Assembly (NCBI RefSeq): GCF_016801865.2
Contig: NC_068938.1
Coordinates: forward strand, 209,649,734 to 209,713,733
DNA: 64,000 nucleotides
Direction of reading: 5' to 3'
DNA from: Culex pipiens pallens
Taxonomy: Eukaryota > Arthropoda > Insecta > Diptera > Culicidae
Positions 24,483 through 34,640 of the stretch are shown here, piece by piece (position 1 is the stretch's first letter; the number at the start of each line of letters is the position of its first letter). A program made the position numbers and the translations under genes. The notes beneath the pieces were generated by a model, which was not told the DNA's origin, did not search any database, and saw nothing but the letters and a program-made list of their open reading frames with translations.

Positions 24483-25547
24483 ATACGACCAAACACGTTT
24501 AAAATGGATTCCCAATACTCAATAATGCTGATTTCCTGAAAATGTTCTATTTTTAGTATTATTCTCTACTCCCTGATTTTTTGGCATATTTTTTGAGGGT
24601 GCAGTTAAAATTTCTACAGCCTTTTTTTTAAATCGATCATAAATTGCAGAAGGCAAAACGCTTGTTTTTTTTTTTAAAGATAATAATGATTATAATGTGG
24701 AATTGGCTCAGATTAGGTTTTAATTTGTTGGTTTCTCAGTAAAGTGGTGCGCTAGTTTTCAAAAAATTACTTTTTTTGAAACAATTATATTTTTCGGCAA
24801 AAATTGGTATGGAACGGTCAACAAATGTATTTGAAATCTTTTCAAATCCTTTCTAAAATTACCCAAAAAATTATCGAATTTATCAGCATTTTTGTAAATG
24901 TAAAGCAGTCAACAAATGATTATTTTGAAAAGTGTTTCAGTTTATATTCGCTAAATCCTGATCTACAATGGCAAATCGCAGAATGTTGCGTTTGAAAACT
25001 TGATGATTGTTTTCGCAAGAGTTTGCGTAAGTTTGATTGTAGATGAAGTGCTATTGGAAAAGTACATTGGTTTTGTTTTTGGAACAACGTGCACAGATAG
25101 AATTCTTATGAGCAAACCCGTAAAATCTGTGTTGACGACATCTCTCAAATCATTCACCGATGCCTCTGTGCTCTTGTACTAAGCATACTGATTTTCTTAG
25201 AGAGCACAGTGGTATAGATAAAACGTTGTCGATTTAAAAAAATGCATCTACATCCAGAAAATTGTAAACGTTTTTGTTCAAAAAATTTCGGCGATTTCGA
25301 AAACAACAAATGTTTCTGAACTATTTTACGGATTCGCTTACAAGAGTTCTATCCGTGTGTACAAACAATGTTCCATTTAAATTTTAGATATTATTTTTTA
25401 ATTATTTCCTTTTTTTATATTTGATATAAGAATATTTTTCTTCCAAAATTTCTGGGGGGGCACAATGTATGGGCTGCCCCCCCAGCCAAATTTTAGGGGG
25501 GGCAAAAAGTACCGTGCCCCCACAGAGTCGGCGCCCCTGGTATACAT

Positions 25548-26146
25548 TATTTGAATATCATAAGAAAAGCATTAGAGACTTTGTCAAAGATGCTTTCCGT
25601 TTGAATTTTTGCTATGGCACAATTTAATATTAGGTCTAGAAGTGGAAAAAATATTGAAAAAACAGAAAATCAAAACTGAGATTTTTGTCATTTTTATCAC
25701 ATTTAGGGGAAGTTCTAACCTGACGATTTTATTACACTCTTTTTATTATTTTTTTACATTGAATAAATAAATAATCAACAAAAAAGAAAAAAAATACAAA
25801 AATATAATTTATGTAATGTATTTTTGAATTCATTCTGTTTTTTTTATTATTAGGCAGAAACTGTGACCAAAGAAGGCATTTTGCATTATAAATAGATTCA
25901 TACCTACAGGTTCCCATACTACACAAAAATTGTTTGTTCAAAATAATCAGATTTCTAAATTGTGATTTATGGATATATTTTACATGACCAGTAAGGCCGT
26001 TGCAAATATTTTTCAAAGTTTATGTCGCTCCCCCCCCCCTTCAAAGTTGACCTGAATAATCAGGGGGCAAAAAAATATTTTTTCGAAAAACTTCAAAATT
26101 TTAATGAAAATTAAAGTTTAATCAACTGAAAACCAGTTAAAACGTT
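25548..26146. other. AT-rich DNA between two elements
   Basis: There is no supported gene. It holds a C-run (26030-26040) and scattered T-rich tracts. Confidence 0.4.
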
Positions 26147-26660
26147 CCCGGGCAGACGGTAATAACAAAATTCATGTCATTTCAATAACAGATTTTGTTA
26201 AAATAACAGAAATTGTTATTGAATATTCTTGCAAATAATTTTTCGAAGAAAAAATAGTAACAGTTTCTGTTATTTTAACAAAAAATGTTATTGGGAAGGT
26301 ATTCAACTGGAAATGTGGAATAAGATAATAATAACAGTTTAAGTTATGTTGTTTCATTTAATTCCATAATAACAGGAACTGTTATTGGTTTGATATTCCA
26401 TTATACATGAGAAATAAGATAATAATAACAATTTAAGTTATGTTTTTCCATTTCATTGTATAATAACAGGAACTGTTATTGGTTTGATATTCCATTGGAA
26501 ATGAGGAATAAGACGATTATAACAGTTTAAGTTATGTTTTTTATATTATATATCCCAAGCAGGAGGTCGTAACAGAACCGTAACATAAATATATATCACT
26601 TTTTGTTTTTAGTAACAAAATTATAGCTAATTCTGTTATTCCACCTTGAAAAAATAATCG
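26147..26660. mobile_element. Left end of a TTGTTATT-type TIR element with a 95-bp internal repeat
   Basis: It starts with CCCGGGCAGACGGTAATAAC, identical to the left end at 11402. About three copies of a roughly 95-base unit follow (AATAACAGGAACTGTTATTG near 26365 and 26461, plus a diverged earlier copy). The matching right end is not adjacent. The next right end of this family is at 32225-32508, in the correct orientation. Confidence 0.7.
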
Positions 26661-27500
26661 AATTTTAAAATGTAATATTTATTTGATATGTTGTCTTAAA
26701 TCAAAAAATACTTCAATCAAAATAATTTTCTCATTTTAACTTTTAAGAACATTAAATCGGCCAAAATATTTTTGGTTGGTATGAGCATGCACTTATTTAA
26801 CTTAACTGTTTTTAGTGCATTAAAATTAAATACCTTTTCAATGACTACAGAATTGCTCCGTGCAATGACCGTCAAAATCATAAAACACTCTATCGGGGAA
26901 AGTATTATAGCAGGCTTGCCACAAATCGATGCCGGTGTGCTCTTTCTTACTAAGCTTAATGGGTTTACTATCTGGATAGAACAAGAGTTAAGTAAGCAGA
27001 CGGGCATCGAAATACAGTTTTTTTAGGCACAGATCAAACACTCAAACGTGTATAACTCTTAATAAAAACATTTTTACCAAAAACTAAACAAGCCAAAAGA
27101 TGCTAAAAATATTTGTCTTTTTGTTCAAATTTACAAAAACTGCTCAAATTTATTTTAAGCGTAAAAAAATAGTTAATATTTTGGGCCTGTGCTTAGCGTA
27201 GCGAGGTAGCATGGAATCATCGCCAAAAAGCACCGGATGATCATCCAGTGCAGGTCAGATACGCCCACCAAGAGCGTCACGAACGGGATCGAAACAGGGG
27301 CGTTGTAAATGTTGAAGAATTTGGCCTTTTTACTTTAATGGGGCCCTGGTCTCGAACTATACGCTGCAAAATCGAAAAATCATGAAATCAACACTACTTT
27401 ACTGTTTTCATTTCAAAAGAACGTAGACTTATCTTCCGCGCATTTCAAAGTTTATATATTTCCAACAAGGAAAGAAACACGGCGCACATACAAATACTTT
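26661..27500. other. Unannotated DNA, possible 3' flank of the RACK1 pseudogene
   Basis: The 26700-27180 part is AT-rich with no supported gene. From 27190 to 27330 the sequence becomes GC-richer and one minus-strand frame is open for about 49 codons with a hydrophobic composition, but it is too short to identify. Confidence 0.35.
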
Positions 27501-28060
27501 TCAGCGAGCCGACACGGATACCGGCTAGACAAGGATGATGTTGTCGGAGTAGCCGGCGTACAGGGTCTGTCCGTCGATGGACCAGGCCAGCGATACGCAC
27601 TCCAGTCAGTCAGCCTTCGACGGATCTTGATCGACGTTCCTTAGGCAACGCACAGCCATTACCGGTTCGGTGAGAAGCAGAGGGGATTAATGACCACGTT
27701 GTGCTACAGCGAGTGCAGGTGCTTGGCATCGTTCAGATCCCACAGGTTTTGTATTCCCTACCCCGACGTGCACGCGGAACCGTTGGGTGACACGGACACC
27801 AACTTCATGTAGCCGTTGTGGCCCGGTTGTCGATCAACAGCTTGCATTTGGCCAGGTGTAAGACCTTGACGGCACGATCACAACCAGTACGAGTTGGAGT
27901 GGTTCAACGAGAAGCGCTCGCACGAAACCCAGTCAGAGTGGCTGTCCTCCTGGATGGCGTACTTGCACTCGGCAAGCGTTTTCCACAGCTGGATGGTCCT
28001 GTCGCGCGAGCCGGACACAATCTGACGGTTGGCCATAGAAGAAAGCGACGGCCAAGTCCC
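27501..28060 (-). pseudogene. RACK1: RACK1 pseudogene, C-terminal half, frameshifted
   Basis: Minus-strand translation recovers the C-terminal WD40 repeats of RACK1, the ribosome-associated scaffold that binds protein kinase C. In order the recognisable pieces are: NRQIVSGSRDRTIQLWKTLA and ECKYAIQEDSHSDWVSC (28035 down to about 27895), then in other frames KVLHLAKCKL, INPLCFSPNRYWLCVA and SLAWSIDGQTLYAGYSDN, ending PVSVSAR followed by TGA at 27503-27501. Several frameshifts and in-frame stops break the reading (for example a TAG where RACK1 has the Trp of VWQVSVSA), so it cannot make the protein. It starts abruptly near the fourth WD repeat, as expected of a 5'-truncated retrocopy or a decayed partial duplicate. 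I see no introns in the retained part. Family identity is secure; the mechanism of origin is inference. Confidence 0.88.
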
Positions 28061-28380
28061 AGATTCCGACCTGGGAGAAGTCCTTCTCTTTGATCGTCCA
28101 AGAATAGCCCGTTTAGAATGCGCCAGTTCACCGGAACGCCAAAACTTTTCATGCCAAGCGCATTTTCTTCTTACCCTCTTGAGGTTGGACTTTTGCAGCA
28201 AGTACGGGTTCTAGGTCTGATCCTGCCTGAACGCAAAGGGGATTGATCGGCGGTAGAAAACGGGTTCGGCATTTTTGAAATGGTTCGTAGCATTCGCTCT
28301 CCGTCAAAGTTCCGCCAGAAACAGTCGTAATCTGTCTTCCCCCAGCTCCTGATCGGTGGCTCTCGCACGTATACTACCTT
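28061..28380 (-). other. Coding-like remnant fused upstream of the RACK1 pseudogene
   Basis: Immediately upstream of the RACK1 piece the minus strand keeps coding-like composition across shifting frames (REPPIRSWGKTDYDCFWRNF; SWTIKEKDFSQVGIWDLAVA) but no longer matches RACK1. It may derive from a different gene, which would make this a chimeric pseudogene, or it may be decayed flanking sequence. I cannot identify a source family. Confidence 0.35.
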
Positions 28381-28882
28381 GGGTTTGTTCCGATATTAAC
28401 TAAAAACTGGAAAATCGTCAATTTGTTCGGAATTAGTTCGAAATAATTTTGTTGTTTTGATAATACTGACGGTACTAATCAACTTCCGCGAAACGTCAAA
28501 TTTTTCCAATCTTCTTCAACCCCCAAAAATAAAATGTGAACTGTCACGTTTGACAGGCTAGCGCTGATTCAGCAGGGCCTTCTGAGCAGGGTCGCTTTCA
28601 GGTGGTCCGAAAATGTAGTAACTTTCTTGCAGACAATTTGGCCAAAATGATACAAACATTTTTACATACGCAAGATAGCCAGTCGCGGCGTTCTAGCAGA
28701 ATTCTAATAGAGGTGGATATTCTACAGCATTTTCGCAGAAATGTTCCAACGTATAAGAGCAGTATAATTTTTCTGGCAGAACCAGCTCTGCTTGAAGTTT
28801 ATTTTATTAGGTCTTATTAACATATGAAAATATTGAGTGTATCCGGTGTATCCCGCTTACTCCGATGGACATTGACAAATCA
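28381..28882. other. Unannotated DNA
   Basis: There is no supported gene or repeat. Short open frames on both strands have no domain signal. Confidence 0.4.
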
Positions 28883-29023
28883 AGCAAAACAATGTAAAAG
28901 GACCGAAGCCGAAGTGTAAACAAAGAGTCTATCCTGCTCACGTCAGTTGATGTTTACATTACGAACGAGCAGGATATACTCTTTGTTTACACTTCGGCTT
29001 CAGCCCTATTACAATGTTTAGCA
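28883..29023. mobile_element. Short foldback element, about 140 bp
   Basis: The arms read AGCAAAACAATGTAAAAGG, then GAAGCCGAAGTGTAAACAAA and ATCCTGCTC, followed by their near-complement. The same family, smaller, is at 40513-40624. There is no coding capacity. It could fold into a long hairpin if transcribed. Confidence 0.7.
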
Positions 29024-29302
29024 ATATTTAATGGTGTGATAGGAATACATTCAATGTTCACATTTGTTTATAGGACCTCATGAGAAAAAAAAAAGTTGAG
29101 ATGTCGTGAATCATTTTCAAAGGAAACAGATTCAAATCAAATTTTTTGGTTTGAATAAACTTAAGCCGCTACGTTGTTTGTGGACGCTCCCTCCCTGTCA
29201 AAACTTCTGCGATCGCGGCAGGCGCAGAGTTTGCGCTTTGTTGTGGTCGTTTGATTCGTTGCGTTTGGCTGAGTCGCGAGTGCTTTCTTGTAGTTTTGTT
29301 TA

Positions 29303-29945
29303 CAGTCATCCCACATATTCGGAACACCCACAAATTCGGAACACTTTTGTGGTAATTTGTCAATAGAATGCAAAATGCAACTTTTCTGCCGACCCTGCTA
29401 TTTTTAAGGCCTTTATTTGGACATTCTCTTGCTATTTCACCAGTAAAAGTAATACTTTTCAAACAAAAACTGCATTTCAAGACTATTTTATCCAGAGCAG
29501 CAAAATACAGCCTCCAAATTGCCCGTTCCATGATTGTGGGATGTTATTGTGTCTCCCACAATTGTGGAACACCTGAATTCAACTGATATTTTCACAAAAA
29601 AGTTATCAGACCATTCATAAAACATCACTAACCATGAGCTCTATTGGTTTCAGAGTGCAAAGTCATTACTTTGCAAAAAATATGTACACCTGGAGAGAAA
29701 AAAAAGTTTGTTTACATCGTAAGAAAAAAGTGTTCCGAATTTGTGGATTTCAATGGTCAATGTTTTTCTTCGAAAACTTGATATAAATCGTAAAAATGTA
29801 CAGCCGGTCTATACATCAATCGAAAGATCGCAAGAAAAGCTTTCACATGAAGATAAAAGCAAATCATTATGTTCAATTATCGATTTTATATGATTTATTG
29901 AACATTGGCCGATCTGTAAACTGTTCCGAATATGAGGGATGAGTG
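29303..29945. mobile_element. Tc1/mariner-type MITE, 643 bp, TA target duplication
   Basis: The left end CAGTCATCCCACATATTCGG and the complement of the right end, CACTCATCCCTCATATTCGG, agree at 18 of 20 bases. Both ends abut TA (29301-29302 and 29946-29947). It has no transposase frame. A related, diverged copy at about 45283-46100 carries a nested insertion. Confidence 0.72.
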
Positions 29946-29949
29946 TACA

Positions 29950-30211
29950 TCGAGTGGCTGGAAGAACGGGCAAAGTGTTTTATTTTGATTAACTGCGTTC
30001 GCGATTGTGTTTCTCAGGCAACATTCCGTCTCGAACGGAGCCGGCAAGTGAGTGCCTGTATGCCTGTCGCGTCTCGTGAAAAATCGGAAAAATCGCGGAT
30101 AAAGAAAGTGAAGGTGATGATTCTGGGAAATCACCGAAATAAATCCGAAGCAACGAAATCTTCATAGTCTGGATAGCTGCGCTCCGCGGAAAGGCAACTT
30201 CACAGCCACAG
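29950..30211 (+). other. Possible 5' non-coding exon with a strong splice donor
   Basis: This is a GC-richer stretch ending in CCACAG|GTAAGTCTG, a near-ideal donor. A matching acceptor (TTTTGTTTTAACAG|GATCTG) lies near 30348. The stretch contains no long frame, consistent with a 5' untranslated exon or a non-coding RNA. No promoter element is certain. Confidence 0.25.
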
Positions 30212-30381
30212 GTAAGTCTGATCTGTTTTTCTATCCCCGTGTCATACGTCATTGTCCTTCCTCTGATTTGCTGCTCCTAGTTGGGATCGTAATTTCCGTA
30301 AAATCTATCGTTTTGATTGTGGAATTATTTTTGTTTTTGTTTTAACAGGATCTGAATGAGGTAAACGCCAGATGATTGCAG

Positions 30382-30540
30382 TCTAGAGGGCAACCACTTA
30401 ATGCAACAGTTGTCCAGACTCCGGAAGGTGGTAATGGAACGGAGCTGTTTGATGGCAGTGGCGCTTGTTGCGGCACGCTGGAGGTGTTCCGTGTGCCAGG
30501 CTCAATTCCGAGAAAGTGCACAGCCAAGCCGGTCAATTAG
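30382..30540 (+). CDS. Coding-like 53-codon stretch, possible terminal exon
   Basis: After a possible acceptor (GATTGCAG, AG at 30380-30381) the plus strand is open to TAG 30540. It reads SRGQPLNATVVQTPEGGNGT and continues to FRVPGSIPRKCTAKPVN, a composition unlike AT-rich noise. An in-frame TGA precedes the acceptor, so it could only be an exon. The minus strand is also open here. I do not recognise the sequence, and chance in a GC-richer patch is a real alternative. Confidence 0.2.
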   Translation, partial: SRGQPLNATVVQTPEGGNGTELFDGSGACCGTLEVFRVPGSIPRKCTAKPVN

Positions 30541-31214
30541 ATAAGTATTGTATTTTTTGCTCGTTAACCTCACCTTTTCCTTCTACTCTTCCCCTCATCC
30601 TCTACTACTACTCTCCTGAATTTGTTTACTTCTAACAAAACAATGTTCATGGGTCAAAGACGAATTATTAACAATCAGCACATCCTGCTCGTTCCTATTG
30701 GCTAATGCACGAAGTAATTTATTTATCTTACCTGGGGAAAAAACTGGAAACAGTCCGCGATGTTTTGTCCTTGTAAACAAACCCGCCTTAGCGGGAATCT
30801 TTTTTCAGATCTGGTGAAATCTTTTGGTTTACGGAAACCGGTCATTTTTTTTTATTTTTTTTATTTAAGCGTAAGAGGAGGATTTGGACAGTTAAAGCCG
30901 CCTTTTATTAATATTTAAAAATGCTTTGGATGTGGTTTATAGATTATGAGCTCCTCCACCACTTCCTATCGGGTATTCTCCTTCTCCTTCTTCTACTCCT
31001 CCTCTTTTTTATCTTGCTTTACTTTCTTCTTCTTTTCCTCTTCCTTCCTTTTTTCTCATTTAAAATGAGTGCAAGACATTTGAAATCTTCAAATAAAAAC
31101 TAAAACAACAAACATTATTTTCATGTTTTGTTAGAATGGGCTTGTTTCCCCTAAAGTTTACTGTTGCAGTGTTTTTGTTCTTTTTTTACAGAACAATTTG
31201 GATTTCTGATAAAA
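30541..31214. other. Pyrimidine-rich unannotated DNA
   Basis: There is no supported gene. A CT-rich tract at about 30950-31055 (CTTCTCCTTCTTCTACTCC) produces an artefactual Leu/Phe-rich open frame. Confidence 0.45.
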
Positions 31215-31226
31215 ATATGATTGCAT

Positions 31227-31640
31227 CAAAATCAAATCAAATTATTCGCTCTACAGCATTGCCTTGGCGTTCTCGATTACGAGATTCCAACTCGAAACTA
31301 GGTGTCCGAAGGCTTGATTGTTGAGGTAATTGCAAACCTCTTTTTACACCGTAGCTTCCATCCACCCCGGGATTCTAACTGACGATCTTTGGATTGTTAG
31401 TCCAACTGCCTACCAGCGACTCCACCGAGACAGGACCCAGGGAGACGACTCCTAAACCTGGACTGAGCTAACGACCTAACCTATTTTGGTAAGTCCGGGG
31501 CCAACATTCACTTCCCGTCCGACGGAAGGCGTGATCAGACAAATCTCGTCTCGAAAAATGCCACCGGGACCGTCTGGGATCGAACCCAGGCCGAGTGGGT
31601 AGGAGGCAATCACGCTTACCCCTACACCACGGTCCTGGCT
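31227..31640 (-). mobile_element. tRNA-derived SINE with perfect 12-bp target duplication
   Basis: On the minus strand the 5' end (31640 downward) begins with a tRNA-like head: box-A-like TGGTGTAGGGGTAAGCG followed by box B GGTTCGATCCC. A second tRNA-like segment near 31440-31370 has GTCGCTGGTAGGCAG and GTTAGAATCCC. The 3' end is an ATTTGATTTGATTTTG tail at 31227-31245. The duplication ATATGATTGCAT flanks both sides (31215-31226 and 31641-31652) without a mismatch, as expected for target-primed insertion. It would be transcribed by RNA polymerase III and mobilised by a LINE elsewhere in the genome. Confidence 0.9.
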
Positions 31641-31652
31641 ATATGATTGCAT

Positions 31653-32210
31653 GGTAATGCTATTTTTTCAAACTATTTGTATAAAATTGTATTGTTAAAA
31701 ACTATTAGCATTAATTTATGAAAATTCAACTGCTCTATTTATTTATTTTTCAGAGAGATGATCAACAAGAGGATTGCATACACCAAGTGCCATTGATCAT
31801 CAGTAATTTTTACTGTGGAGATAATATCACCTGCACGATAAGCCTCAGATAAGTGTTTGATTTTTTATCCATAGGAATTAGACACTTTGTGATAATTATC
31901 TACATTTTAGGTAGAAACTCAACTACGATCAACGACAACGAAAACAGCAGTTCTAATTGGGATAAAAGTTAGATGTTTTAGATTGACTCCAAAGCTAAGA
32001 TGAATTCATTTAAAAAAATAGGTAAGTCTTATCAGTTTGAGCTGTCAAAGAAAGTTTACTAGAAAACCCCGTCTTCCACCTCCCGATTTACGCTTAAACT
32101 CCCTAATAACGCTTTTCCATTGAACATTTAATCCCAGTCTAAGCTTAACAACCCCCCCCCCCCTCCCCTCCCCATCCCACGCACCCTTCAAAAAGGACCT
32201 GGAATGAGGG
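31653..32210. other. Unannotated DNA with splice-like motifs
   Basis: A TTTATTTTTCAG acceptor-like motif near 31753 and an AATAG|GTAAGTCTT donor-like motif near 32020 would fit non-coding exons continuing from 29950, but no frame supports this. A C-run lies at 32150-32162. Confidence 0.3.
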
Positions 32211-32224
32211 TTTTAGTTTATCAA

Positions 32225-32508
32225 AAATAATAACACTTTTTGTTATGCAATCAATAACACTTTTTGTTATTTGGGTGCCCCCATCCTTTGCTCAGAATAA
32301 CTAACCTTGTTATTCTATTGTTCTGGGTTCTATGTTATTAGTATGTTATTGCAATAACAGAGCAATAACAATTTGAGTTATTTTTCGAACAAATCTTTGT
32401 TATGGAAATTTGTTATTTTAACAACTAATCCGATCATCCCAATAACGGATTTTGATCTTCTCACAATACCAAAAACTGACCTTCCCAAGTTATTTCCGTC
32501 TGCTCGGG
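32225..32508. mobile_element. Right end of a TTGTTATT-type TIR element
   Basis: It matches 13970-14264 closely, including ACTAATCCGATCATCCCAAT and the terminal TTATTTCCGTCTGCTCGGG. Its mate may be the left end at 26147, which would bound a 6.36-kb segment. The flanks do not share an obvious duplication, so the pairing is unproven. Confidence 0.75.
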
Positions 32509-32598
32509 TTAGAGCAACACATGTCTCATGGTGAGAAACATTGGAAAGTGATAAACAGTGAATAAAAAAGATAATTAGCGAAAAAATTGTGCACTGTA

Positions 32599-32750
32599 TT
32601 CCGCCGGGGAATTGAACCCCGTTCTATCTCATACCGTGAGAACGCATCACCGATCTTCCAACGGAACCAAACCACCGTGCTGAGAGGCGATCTCTTAGAA
32701 CGTGATCTGTTTCTACTGGGTAATCGTATTTGATTTGATTTGATTTGATG
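32599..32750. mobile_element. SINE-like fragment: tRNA-like sequence and TTTGA-repeat tail
   Basis: The minus strand at 32680-32600 holds a tRNA-like segment with box-B-like GGTTCAATTCCC. On the plus strand the sequence ends TCTACTGGGTAATCG and then a (TTTGA)n tail (32729-32748), the kind of simple tail left by retrotransposition. The same TCTACTGGGTAATCG block ends another segment at 34624-34640. The orientation and limits of the whole element are uncertain. Confidence 0.5.
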
Positions 32751-32844
32751 TGATAACGGTTGCCTAGAATTACAGTGGCTCAGACTTAAAGGGAGTATCT
32801 TAAAATTACTGTCGTCTGAAGGGCCAAAAGGGGGTGGTTGGACG

Positions 32845-33956
32845 TAGTGCGTCCATCCCGGGAATTCCCGGGACAAAATTCCCGGGATTTTTCCAAAACC
32901 GGGAATTCCCGAATCCCGGGATTTTTTTGTATTTTGTCCCGAGAATTCCCGAAATTGGGAAAAATATAAAAAAATTCTCTGGAAATTTAGGTTTTGTTGT
33001 TGAAATAGATGAACAACGATAAAAAAAATATATATTAAGCATATATCCAGGGTCCTACAAGCTTTTACGTTTTCATATGTTTATAGGACCTATCCAAACA
33101 AGGTATCAGCATTAATTTGACTTATGAAGCAAACTTGTAAAACAAAATACCGATCCGTAAATTGCCTAGCGATCTAAATATTTTTTATCAAATTTTATAT
33201 ATTTTTGGAAAGACTAGTTATAATTATGAATTTAAATTTAATAAATGATATCATTTTAAATTATTTTTCATGAAACATTTTTGGCAACTCAAGACAAATG
33301 TATCGAATTAAGACAGCTGTTTTAGTCATTGTTTTTGCATAATGTTTCAATTATTTTGATTGATTTCGGTTAAAACAGGAACAGAGCAAAACAATTAGTA
33401 CACCGATCTCCAAATGAACTGCTCTAAAATCTCCTGTACCTAATTAGACTGTAGTCCCGATTTTCCCCTAGTTGGCGGTAATGACTTTAAGACAACTTGA
33501 TTAATAGTTTTTATATACAACATGCATGTCTAAACTTATTCAAAATTTAACTGTTATAATTTTATTTGTTGTCTTTTTATTTGTTATTTTAGACATTTAA
33601 AAAGAGGCTTTTCTAGTCATGACAAGTAAAAAAATGTATTTATAAGAGACTTATTAAATTTGAATCAGATTGGATAAGATACAAAATAACAAACCAAAGC
33701 TCAACAAAGAACAAAAATAATATTTCAAGCTATCTAAAAACTGCTATCCTTTTTTAGGTTGAAGTGTAGATTACCACCAATGAATAGTATTGAGCTAATT
33801 CTATGAATTTAAGCTTGAAAAACATGCACATATAATGAAAACATAGATTTTAATACTGTTTTAAAAATTTCCCGGGATCCCGGGAATTCCCGGGATTTCG
33901 AAAATATTTTTCCCGTTTCCCGGGAAATTCAAAACCCGGGAAAATTGGACGCCCTA
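32845..33956. mobile_element. hAT-type non-autonomous element, 1112 bp, with CCCGGG palindrome ends
   Basis: The ends TAGTGCGTCCA and (complemented) TAGGGCGTCCA are flanked by a perfect 8-base duplication GTTGGACG (32837-32844 and 33957-33964). Next to each end lies a cluster of CCCGGGAATTCCCGGG-like palindromes (32855-32950 and 33870-33935). The middle is AT-rich without a transposase frame. It splits a retroelement-like segment that resumes at 33965. Confidence 0.88.
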
Positions 33957-33964
33957 GTTGGACG

Positions 33965-34640
33965 CGAACAAGCAAAATCAATCACGGTATCCTCAGGGGA
34001 AAGAATCTCCTTCCGACAGTAACCTCCAATAATTCCGAAAGAAGTCTGACAAAGCTGAAAAACAGGGCTCGTACCCTGTTGGAGGCCTAAAAGGGCGTGG
34101 CAGACAGCAGGAGACTGACAGAAGTCAATAGATGTAGTAATTGGACAATCCTTAAGAATTGTACAATTAATTAACTATTTCCCCCTTGTGACGTAGTTCT
34201 GGTCTTCCACTATCCACATCCAGTCTCCGCCATTACAGCATACTGTCCACTGCTCTGATGCTCCCTCCCCGATCCCGGCTTTGATTCTAACTACTGATAA
34301 AAAGGAAAATCATAGATGAGAAAAGGTCAATGCGGATGGAGAGCAAATCGAGCTCAGTATCCCCTCACAAAGACTGGTAGTAAGTGTGAAAAACGAGAAA
34401 ATGTAAGGAAAGACAAGAAGAAAAATTAAAAGATAGTATGTCAATGCGGATGGTTCGATGATCCCCTCAAAATGACATAAAAGAAACAGATGGTAGGAAG
34501 AAGCAAAATTAGAACTGAAAATCAGGAATAAGGAAAAGTCATGGCAGATGGAGAGCAAGTTGAGGGCAGAGAAAGTGAATGCCAGTTCAGTTATGATTTG
34601 GTCTGATAAGGATTTAATATATCTGTTTCTACTGGGTAAT
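33965..34640 (+). mobile_element. Retroelement-like segment continuing from 32760, split by the hAT insertion
   Basis: The sequence reads continuously from 32760-32844 into 33965 if the hAT element and one copy of its duplication are removed. The segment ends TCTGTTTCTACTGGGTAATCG, the same 3' block as at about 32707-32727, so it is probably the 3' part of a non-LTR retroelement or SINE. No reverse-transcriptase frame is present. Confidence 0.5.

Larger units (their letters stand above)
17386..25539. mobile_element. hAT-type non-autonomous element (8.15 kb) carrying a giant satellite
   Basis: The left end is CAGGGGCGCCGACT. The right end is its exact complement (AGTCGGCGCCCCTG at 25526-25539), and a second block GGGGGCACGGT is shared just inside both ends. 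The flanks carry a perfect 8-base duplication GTATACAT (17378-17385 and 25540-25547), which fits the hAT preference nTnnnnAn. Interior layout: about 600 bases of AT-rich left arm, a simple 8-bp satellite (18007-24335) with a variant tail to 24482, then a 1-kb right arm with G-run and C-run subterminal sequence. Two short frames in the right arm (24804-24995, 25000-25182) do not resemble a hAT transposase. It must have relied on a transposase from elsewhere. Confidence 0.9.

Noticed and set aside
27190..27335. Minus-strand 49-codon open stretch (KFFNIYNAPVSIPF), faintly reminiscent of a TRPM channel segment
   Set aside because: Too short and too weak to assign; an in-frame stop precedes it and no neighbouring channel sequence is visible.
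32599..32680. Functional tRNA gene on the minus strand
   Set aside because: Only A- and B-box-like parts are visible, no clean cloverleaf could be drawn by eye, and a simple (TTTGA)n tail adjoins it, so a SINE is more likely.
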